From the NCBI RefSeq assembly GCF_018613695.1, contig NZ_JAGGPR010000005.1:741571-805570 (forward strand): 64,000 nt of DNA, written 5' to 3'. Below are positions 58,460 to 64,000 of the stretch, piece after piece (the stretch's first letter is position 1; each line of letters begins with the position of its first letter). This DNA comes from Arthrobacter sp. ISL-95. GTDB taxonomy: Bacteria; Actinomycetota; Actinomycetes; Actinomycetales; Micrococcaceae. The notes beneath the pieces are model-generated. The model made no database searches and was not told the origin of the DNA. It saw nothing but the letters and a program-made list of their open reading frames with translations. The position numbers and the translations under genes are program-made.

Positions 58460-59962
58460 TCAGTAGCCGGCGAACGAGTCCACATGGACCCGGCGCGCTC
58501 CTGCGCCACGTGATGCAGCGCGCAGGGAATCCACACTCGCCGGGGACCCGGAGACGAACACTTCCCTATCCCCAATGTCCGGAACCAGCTCCTTAAGGCG
58601 CGAAGCATCGATCCTGGAGGCACCGGCGTCGAGCATGAACTCCGGGGGAGCGGACCCGTCCGCGAGCCGGGCTATTACTTTGGCGCCTGAGGCTTGCAGT
58701 TGTTCCACACAAGCCAGCTCATCGCGGCCCTTTGCCAGATACAGCACCACGGTGTCACGTGCAACGTCCTTGGTCGCCAGTTGCGACAGGAAAGGTGCGA
58801 TGCCGATTCCTGCGGCGATGAGCAGAACCGGCTCGCCGGCGTCGTTCGGTAGAACAAAGTCTCCACCCACGGCTGTTGCGGAAACACTGTCCCCGGGACG
58901 AAGCGCAAACAGTGCCTTCTTCGCCGTAGAGAGGGGCTCGGCCGTGCCCACTCCGAACGTGACTTCCTCCGCACCAGGCGGGCTGGTGATGCTGAAGACG
59001 CGACGACGCCCCTTGCCATCCGAACCCGCATGCGGAAGGTTCAGCTCCATGAACTGCCCGGCTGCAAAGCGCACTGGCCTCCGCGGTTCGAACCTGAATT
59101 CAGTAGTGGCAGGAGTGAGGGGGCGCGAGCCCTTGAACGTCAGCTGGACCCCACCGCGCTGTCCCAGGAAGAAAGCAATGAGGTTGCCCAGCAACAGTGC
59201 CAGTTCCGGGGAGTTGGCAACGAAACCCAAGTTATACGGAACCGCGAAGACAACACCCACGACGCCGGCAAGTGCCAGCTGCTGCCAGCGACGGGGAGGC
59301 AGGGTGAGGGGTTCCGAAAGCATGAAGCCCACGAAAAACAGCAACGGCCGTTGCGCCAGGGTCTGCCACAGGGCTTGGCCCAAGGTCATATCGCGGCCGA
59401 GCAGTTCCACCGTAATGATGCTGGTGGCAGCCACCAGGAAAACAGTGGCCATCAGCATTTTCCTGGTGCGGTACAGAACCAGGATCACTCCCGGAACCAG
59501 AAGCCAGAGCATGGCTGGCGTGGCAGCCCACCACGTGGCGATGTTGAGCCCGGTCAGACCCGTGATGAACGCTCCCACCGCGGCTGGGTTGAAGATATGC
59601 CGCCCACGGAAGGCCAATGCATATTTGGAGACGCTGGCCAGCACGCACGCCAACGCAACGCCCGCCATATCCATCACCCCGAAGGCAGGCCAAAACAGGA
59701 AGTACAGCAGCAGCCCGGTGATCAGCGAAGACTCCGTATGCGGTTTCACGCCGAAGAGCAAGGCAAGCAGCCGGCCGGATGCGTAGGTCAAGCCCAGGCA
59801 AAGCACTAAATGGACCAACATCTCAGGCAGGCCAAAGGTCAACCACCCTAAGAGGTTCAGGACCATGCTGTAGGCCGCCAGCACGCCAAGTACCCAGAGA
59901 ATCAAGCGGTACATGGTGAAGCGGCCCAACCAGGTGTCCACTCGGGACTTAGCGGCAATCAT
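58460..59962 (-). CDS. NqrB/RnfD-like membrane domain fused to a ferredoxin-NADP-reductase-like domain
   Basis: The protein is 500 residues. Residues ~15-275 hold about eight to ten membrane helices with KYALAFRGRHIFNPAAVGAFITGL, the RnfD/NqrB motif region. Residues ~280-500 form an FAD/NAD(P) oxidoreductase: RFAAGQFMELNLPH, RRRVFSITSPP and LLIAAGIGIAPFLSQL, ending VDSFAGY. It would pass electrons from cytoplasmic NAD(P)H through the membrane to an outer acceptor. The stop codon of the upstream apbE gene overlaps its start (ATGA-like, 59959-59962), and an FMN-binding lipoprotein completes the operon. Confidence 0.88.
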   Translation of the reverse strand: MIAAKSRVDTWLGRFTMYRLILWVLGVLAAYSMVLNLLGWLTFGLPEMLVHLVLCLGLTYASGRLLALLFGVKPHTESSLITGLLLYFLFWPAFGVMDMAGVALACVLASVSKYALAFRGRHIFNPAAVGAFITGLTGLNIATWWAATPAMLWLLVPGVILVLYRTRKMLMATVFLVAATSIITVELLGRDMTLGQALWQTLAQRPLLFFVGFMLSEPLTLPPRRWQQLALAGVVGVVFAVPYNLGFVANSPELALLLGNLIAFFLGQRGGVQLTFKGSRPLTPATTEFRFEPRRPVRFAAGQFMELNLPHAGSDGKGRRRVFSITSPPGAEEVTFGVGTAEPLSTAKKALFALRPGDSVSATAVGGDFVLPNDAGEPVLLIAAGIGIAPFLSQLATKDVARDTVVLYLAKGRDELACVEQLQASGAKVIARLADGSAPPEFMLDAGASRIDASRLKELVPDIGDREVFVSGSPASVDSLRAASRGAGARRVHVDSFAGY

Positions 59963-60831
59963 GTGAACAGTCTCCCCTCAAAACGGTTCGAAAACGCGGC
60001 AACACCAGTGGAGGAGACCGTAAGCCACGAGAATTCAAATTCCTCCTCCAAGCGAGGCGGTTCAACCATGAACAATGCTGTGGCCAGCGCGTCCGCCACC
60101 AAGGCGCTCGCCGCCATGGTCCATGTAGCCACTGTGGCGTTTATTGGCTTGCCCGTGGTCCCGTCCAGAACATGGTGGAAACCGTCTCCCCACATTCGGC
60201 GGTTCGAAGCCGAGGCGCACAGGGCAGCGTTACTGAGCTCCACCGTGCCTATGGCCTGCCGCGGGTTGTAGGGGTGCTCCAGCGCAACGGCGGCTGGATG
60301 GATGCCGGCGTGCAGCATGTCGCCGCTTCCATCCACCAGGAAATCGGTATGGCCACTCTCTTTCAGGACTTCACCCAGCAGGTCAACGAGTTGCCCCTTG
60401 CCGGCGGCTCCCACGTCCAGGACCACCGGCTCTTGAGCGGCCAGCTCCGTGCCTGACCATTCAAGGACGTCCTCCCACCGTGCCGGGGCCAGGGGACTCC
60501 CGGACGGAGCAAGTGCATAAGTGGAGTCGTAGCCCAGTCGCTCCAGACTGCTGCCGATCAACGGGGTCATGGCGCCATCGCTGAGACGATACAGAGCGGA
60601 ATACACCTCCTGGAGGGCGACGGCATGCTCCGGCAACGTGATTCGGCCCGGGGCGCGGGCCAGCCCCGAGACCAAGGAATCGGGCCTGAACCGAGACCAC
60701 GTTTTGTCATATTCTGCAACGCTCTCCAGCAGCTCGCTGCGGATCGCGGGTACCAGACGTTCCGGCGTCGAAATCTCCCACTGCGTACCGATCCCTTCGA
60801 AGCGGAAAGTGCTCCACCCAGGGTGCGGCAT
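59959..60831 (-). CDS. apbE: FAD:protein FMN transferase (ApbE family)
   Basis: The protein is 290 residues. RFEGIGTQWEI, TWSRFRPDSLVSGL, LDVGAAGKGQLVDLL and a late TWTMAASALVADALATALF fit ApbE, which attaches FMN to a Thr or Ser of partner proteins. It has no lipoprotein signal, whereas many ApbE proteins are exported, so location is unclear. The neighbours (an FMN_bind lipoprotein five bases upstream, an NqrB-like reductase overlapping downstream) are the expected substrate and electron donor. Confidence 0.9.
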   Translation of the reverse strand: MPHPGWSTFRFEGIGTQWEISTPERLVPAIRSELLESVAEYDKTWSRFRPDSLVSGLARAPGRITLPEHAVALQEVYSALYRLSDGAMTPLIGSSLERLGYDSTYALAPSGSPLAPARWEDVLEWSGTELAAQEPVVLDVGAAGKGQLVDLLGEVLKESGHTDFLVDGSGDMLHAGIHPAAVALEHPYNPRQAIGTVELSNAALCASASNRRMWGDGFHHVLDGTTGKPINATVATWTMAASALVADALATALFMVEPPRLEEEFEFSWLTVSSTGVAAFSNRFEGRLFT

Positions 60832-60836
60832 GGCTG

Positions 60837-61331
60837 CTACTTGGCCTGGGACTTGATCTGTTCCACGGCTTCGTTGAAGCCGCCGGACGTCAAGGAAGAG
60901 CCGGCAACCTTGGAGACGTTGAGCTCATCGATGTCCTTACCTACGATCTGCGCGGCGATGCCACCGGCAAACTCACCCTGGAACTTCTTGGTATTGGGGT
61001 TGGAAGGGTGAACCGTGATGTTGACCGCAGAGACCTTATCGGCGGCCAGCGTCAGTTCAACACCCACCGTTTCCTGACCATTGGGCGAGGTGTACGTGCC
61101 GTCGGAACTGTAAGTCCCGTCCTTATAGGTGGACGCGCCGGTGGATGCGACAGCCGCTGATGACGACGTGCCTGCAGATGTTGGGCTGCCGGTTGCGGCT
61201 TGGCCACCATCCTGGCTGGCAGGGGTTTGGGTTGCGGGGGCTTCGGTCGTGGGGGCGCATGCCGCGGCCGTTCCTATGATGGAGAGGCCGGTGAAACCGA
61301 CGTAGAGGCTCTTGCGGAGTGGCGTAGTCAT
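60837..61331 (-). CDS. FMN-binding domain lipoprotein
   Basis: The protein is 164 residues. A lipoprotein-like signal ends GTAAAC (cysteine 25), followed by a Thr/Ser/Ala-rich linker and an FMN_bind domain from ~85 (STYKDGTYSSDGTYTSPNGQETVGVELTLAADKVSAVNITVH). The flavin-acceptor segment reads V-A-G-S-S-L-T-S-G-G-F, where classic proteins have S-G-A-T-x-S/T; a Ser or Thr is available for phosphoester-linked FMN. It would carry electrons on the outer face. ATG 61331 was chosen to place the signal; 61373 is an in-frame alternative. Confidence 0.87.
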   Translation of the reverse strand: MTTPLRKSLYVGFTGLSIIGTAAACAPTTEAPATQTPASQDGGQAATGSPTSAGTSSSAAVASTGASTYKDGTYSSDGTYTSPNGQETVGVELTLAADKVSAVNITVHPSNPNTKKFQGEFAGGIAAQIVGKDIDELNVSKVAGSSLTSGGFNEAVEQIKSQAK

Positions 61332-61565
61332 GGTTCTGCTCGTTTCAACTGGACAAGAATTCGTCAAGGTCATTTTTCGGTCAGGGTCACTGCGTGTATC
61401 GGGATGACCTACGAGGCCACCTCCTACGTGTTCACAACGTCGAATTCAGCGTAATGGTTCAGTCTGTGCCGCCAGGTTGCCGTTCCTGTGAGTGACCTGG
61501 GTCCCGGTATCCACATATGGGACCCTCAATTCCGCGACTTTGCGGGCCCCCGGTAGGCTAGAAGC

Positions 61566-63230
61566 GTGACTCCCGAAGAACTCTCTGCTGCCATATCCGC
61601 CTGCCTTAAGGACGCCGTCTCTACCGGCGAAATCACCTTGACGGAATCTGCTGTGCCCGAATCCGTGCGAGTGGAGCGACCCAAGAACCGGGATCATGGA
61701 GACTGGGCCACCAACATCGCCCTGCAGCTCTCCAAGCAGGCCGGCATGAATCCGCGCGAATTCGCGGGAATCCTCAGCAACCATCTGCAGGGCATTCCCG
61801 GTGTCACCGGCGTGGAAATCGCCGGTCCCGGCTTCCTCAACGTCACCGTGGATGCCGCCACGGCCGGTGCCCTCGCCAAGGCCATTGTTGAGGCCGGAAC
61901 CAGTTACGGCACCAACCAAGCGCTCGCGGGCCGTGTGGTAAATATGGAGTTCGTTTCAGCGAATCCCACCGGCCCGCTCCACATCGGGCACACCCGCTGG
62001 GCGGCCTTGGGCGATGCGATTGCACGGGTTCTGCGCGCGTCCGGTGCAGACGTCACCGCCGAGTACTACATCAACGACGCCGGCTCGCAGATGAACGTCT
62101 TTGCCAATTCCGTCCTCTCCCGGCTTCATGGCCGTGGTGTTCCGGAGGGCGGCTACCCGGGCGAATACATTCGTGAACTCGGCGACGAAGTGCTCAAGGC
62201 GCACCCCGGCATCCGCGAACTGACGGACGAGGCAGCCCTGCCCGTTATCCGTGGCGCAGCCTACGAGGCCCAGATGGCGGACATCAAGACAACCCTGGCC
62301 GGGTTCGGCGTGGAGTTCGATGTCTTCTTCTCCGAGAAGGAACTGCACGACGCCGGTGCTATCGAATCCGCTGTCGCCCGCCTTCGGGAGCAGGGGCACG
62401 TGTTCGACGACGGCGGAGCAGTGTGGTTGCGCACCACGGACTTCGGCGACGACAAAGACCGTGTCATGATCCGCGCCAATGGCGAGCCCACCTATTTTGC
62501 TGCGGACGCCGCGTACTACCTCTCAAAGAAGGACCGCGGCTTTACCGAAAAGATCTATCTGCTCGGTGCGGACCACCACGGTTACATTAATCGCCTGAAG
62601 GCTATTGCGGCCTGTGCGGGCGATGATCCCGAAGTCAACATCGAGGTCCTTATCGGCCAGCTTGTGTCCGTCAACGGTGCCAAGTTGTCCAAGCGTGCCG
62701 GCAACATCATTGAGCTCAAGGACCTTATCTCCTGGCTTGGCAAGGACGCTGTCCGGTACTCGCTGGCCCGTTTCCCGGCCGACTCGCCGCTGACGCTGGA
62801 CCCGGAGCTGTTGAAGAAACACAGCAACGAGAACCCTGTGTTCTACGTGCAGTACGCCCATGCACGGTCTCGCGGCACGGCGCGCAACGCCGCCGAAGCC
62901 GGCGTGGAGCGCCAGGTTGATGGAGTGGATGCCTTCGACGCCTCACTCCTGGACCACGCCACGGAAAACGAGTTGCTTTCCTACCTTGGAAGCTACCCGT
63001 CCATCGTGGCCAAAGCCGCCGAACTGCGAGAGCCGCACCGTGTGGCGCGCCACCTGGAGGTCATTGCCGGGGCCTACCACCGCTGGTACGACGCCTGCCG
63101 CGTGTCGCCGCAGGGTGATGATCCCGTACTGGACGTAAACCGCACCCGTCTGTGGCTCAATGACGCCACCAGCCAAGTGCTGGCCAACGGACTCGAACTG
63201 CTGGGCGTTTCGGCGCCGGAACGGATGTAG
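61566..63230 (+). CDS. argS: Arginyl-tRNA synthetase
   Basis: The protein is 554 residues. The class I signatures are HIGH (GPLHIGHTRWAALGDAIARVLRASG) and the KMSKS-equivalent GAKLSKRAGN; the N-terminal Add-1 domain and C-terminal DALR anticodon domain (VFYVQYAHARSRGTARNA to ANGLELLGVSAPERM) are complete. It charges tRNA-Arg, one of which is encoded 3.2 kb away. The start is GTG at 61566. The lysA gene follows four bases later, an actinobacterial arrangement (argS-lysA-hom-thrB) that in Corynebacterium links arginine and lysine supply. Confidence 0.97.
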   Translation: MTPEELSAAISACLKDAVSTGEITLTESAVPESVRVERPKNRDHGDWATNIALQLSKQAGMNPREFAGILSNHLQGIPGVTGVEIAGPGFLNVTVDAATAGALAKAIVEAGTSYGTNQALAGRVVNMEFVSANPTGPLHIGHTRWAALGDAIARVLRASGADVTAEYYINDAGSQMNVFANSVLSRLHGRGVPEGGYPGEYIRELGDEVLKAHPGIRELTDEAALPVIRGAAYEAQMADIKTTLAGFGVEFDVFFSEKELHDAGAIESAVARLREQGHVFDDGGAVWLRTTDFGDDKDRVMIRANGEPTYFAADAAYYLSKKDRGFTEKIYLLGADHHGYINRLKAIAACAGDDPEVNIEVLIGQLVSVNGAKLSKRAGNIIELKDLISWLGKDAVRYSLARFPADSPLTLDPELLKKHSNENPVFYVQYAHARSRGTARNAAEAGVERQVDGVDAFDASLLDHATENELLSYLGSYPSIVAKAAELREPHRVARHLEVIAGAYHRWYDACRVSPQGDDPVLDVNRTRLWLNDATSQVLANGLELLGVSAPERM

Positions 63231-63234
63231 GGCC

Positions 63235-64000
63235 ATGAACACAGCCGCCGATCACGCATCTCCGCTTGCTCCCGAATGGTTGGCCGTCCCCGCGGACCTC
63301 AACGCATTGCAGGAGCCCATGTGGGCTTCCGGCGTGGGGAAGAACGACGCCGGTGAAATCACCGTTGAAGGTCTTTCCGTCAGTGAACTCAAAGAACGGT
63401 TCGGAACTCCGCTGTTTGTCATGAGCGAATCGGACTTTCGATCCCGGGCGCGGGCGTTCAAGGACGCCTTCGACGCCGCCTTTGCCGACATCTGCGGGGG
63501 AGTGGACGTCTACTACGCAGGGAAGTCCTTCTTGTGCACCGCCGTGGCCAGTTGGGTAGCAGAAGAGGGCCTCCGCCTGGATACGTGTTCCGGCGGCGAA
63601 CTCGCCGTCGCTGCCCGTGCCGGAATCGAGGGCTCCAACCTCGGCTTGCACGGCAACAACAAGTCTGACGCAGAGATCAACCGCGCCCTGGACATGTCGC
63701 TGGGCAGGATCGTTGTGGACAGCATCGATGAACTGGAGCGCGTTGCCAAGATAGCTTCCAGCCGCGGCGAGGTTGCCAAGGTCATGCTGCGCCTGACACC
63801 TGGTGTGCACGCGCACACCCACGAGTTCATCGCTACCGCACACGAGGACCAGAAGTTTGGCCTCTCCATGGCCGAGGACTCCACTGAGGAAGCGGGCCTG
63901 TCCGCAGCCGAGGAAGCAGTGGCTGCAGCAACCTCCTACGCCAGCATCGAGCTCCTGGGACTGCACTGCCACATCGGCTCGCAGATCTTTGAGCCTGACG
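63235..64000 (+). CDS. lysA: Diaminopimelate decarboxylase, N-terminal part (runs off the window edge)
   Basis: The first 255 codons are present; the gene continues past base 64000. It makes lysine from meso-diaminopimelate. The PLP lysine lies in VDVYYAGKSFLC, and GLRLDTCSGGELAVAARAG, LGLHGNNKSDAEI and LLGLHCHIGSQIF are the barrel motifs of fold type III decarboxylases. The start ATG at 63235 is four bases after the argS stop, so the two are co-transcribed. The ~45-residue N-terminal extension before TPLFVMSE is usual in actinobacteria. Confidence 0.97.
   Translation, partial: MNTAADHASPLAPEWLAVPADLNALQEPMWASGVGKNDAGEITVEGLSVSELKERFGTPLFVMSESDFRSRARAFKDAFDAAFADICGGVDVYYAGKSFLCTAVASWVAEEGLRLDTCSGGELAVAARAGIEGSNLGLHGNNKSDAEINRALDMSLGRIVVDSIDELERVAKIASSRGEVAKVMLRLTPGVHAHTHEFIATAHEDQKFGLSMAEDSTEEAGLSAAEEAVAAATSYASIELLGLHCHIGSQIFEPD

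Noticed and set aside
61374-61565. A T-box or other tRNA-sensing leader before argS
   Set aside because: No T-box sequence, specifier hairpin or antiterminator was visible; the spacer is short and shared with the divergent FMN-binding gene.

Overview
The window is a stretch of high-GC actinobacterial chromosome. Several features point to Micrococcaceae, most likely Arthrobacter or Paenarthrobacter: the order prfB-ftsE-ftsX-M23 peptidase-smpB-ssrA; a fused 2-oxoglutarate decarboxylase (Kgd); a mycothiol-type SigR/RsrA pair; a SAM-IV-like riboswitch; a 24-residue bL37-like ribosomal protein; and frequent GTG starts with ATGA/GTGA overlaps. The genus is an inference from remembered protein sequences. 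No phage, transposon, CRISPR array or rRNA was seen, so this reads as core chromosome with one accessory-looking secreted-protein block at the left end.

Layout. 1-9.65 kb (all minus): start of a family 2 glycosyltransferase, a large secreted Ig-like/FG-GAP protein, two paralogous lipoproteins, a ceramidase-like protein and a GH25 lysozyme with FG-GAP repeats. 9.9-14.7 kb (plus): a seven-gene Tad/Flp pilus operon. 14.7-20.3 kb: prfB, ftsEX, an M23 peptidase, smpB and tmRNA. 20.4-30.5 kb: a cytoplasmic-looking HtrA-type protease, an MFS exporter, an MntR-like regulator with a methyltransferase, a cysteine desulfurase-like gene behind a SAM-IV-like riboswitch, then the leftward run DoxX-aroA-rsgA-hisN. 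30.6-35.5 kb: sigR-rsrA, bL37, a DUF4097/PadR pair with twin palindromic operators, a serine hydrolase lipoprotein and a degenerate SGNH protein. 35.6-42.4 kb: kgd and two CNNM/CBS membrane proteins. 42.4-45.8 kb: znuA-znuC-znuB and a convergent Fur-family regulator. 45.9-50.2 kb: MBL hydrolase, a PLP enzyme, a rhodanese broken by an in-frame TAG, alcohol dehydrogenase and HIT protein. 50.2-58.1 kb: hrpA, WYL regulator, a small membrane protein, a GlxA-type regulator, and an emfourin/protealysin-like pair. 58.3-64 kb: tRNA-Arg(CCG), a three-gene flavin electron-transfer operon (FMN_bind lipoprotein, ApbE, NqrB/RnfD-like reductase), argS and the 5' part of lysA.

How the genes connect. The sigR gene is preceded by GGAAT-N18-GTT, the promoter form known for Streptomyces SigR. 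An exact second match lies in front of ssrA about 11 kb away, which suggests thiol-oxidative stress raises both the sigma factor and ribosome rescue. The upstream sigR promoter is placed so that its transcript would encode a 48-residue N-terminally extended isoform. Other local circuits that can be read directly are Zur-like boxes upstream of znuA, twin PadR-type palindromes upstream of DUF4097-padR, and the SAM-IV-like element.

The least explained items are the triple-substituted SGNH protein, the tandem lipoprotein family in the secreted block, the atypical small Tad-operon protein and the broken rhodanese. All functional statements come from reading motifs in the sequence; no database search was run.
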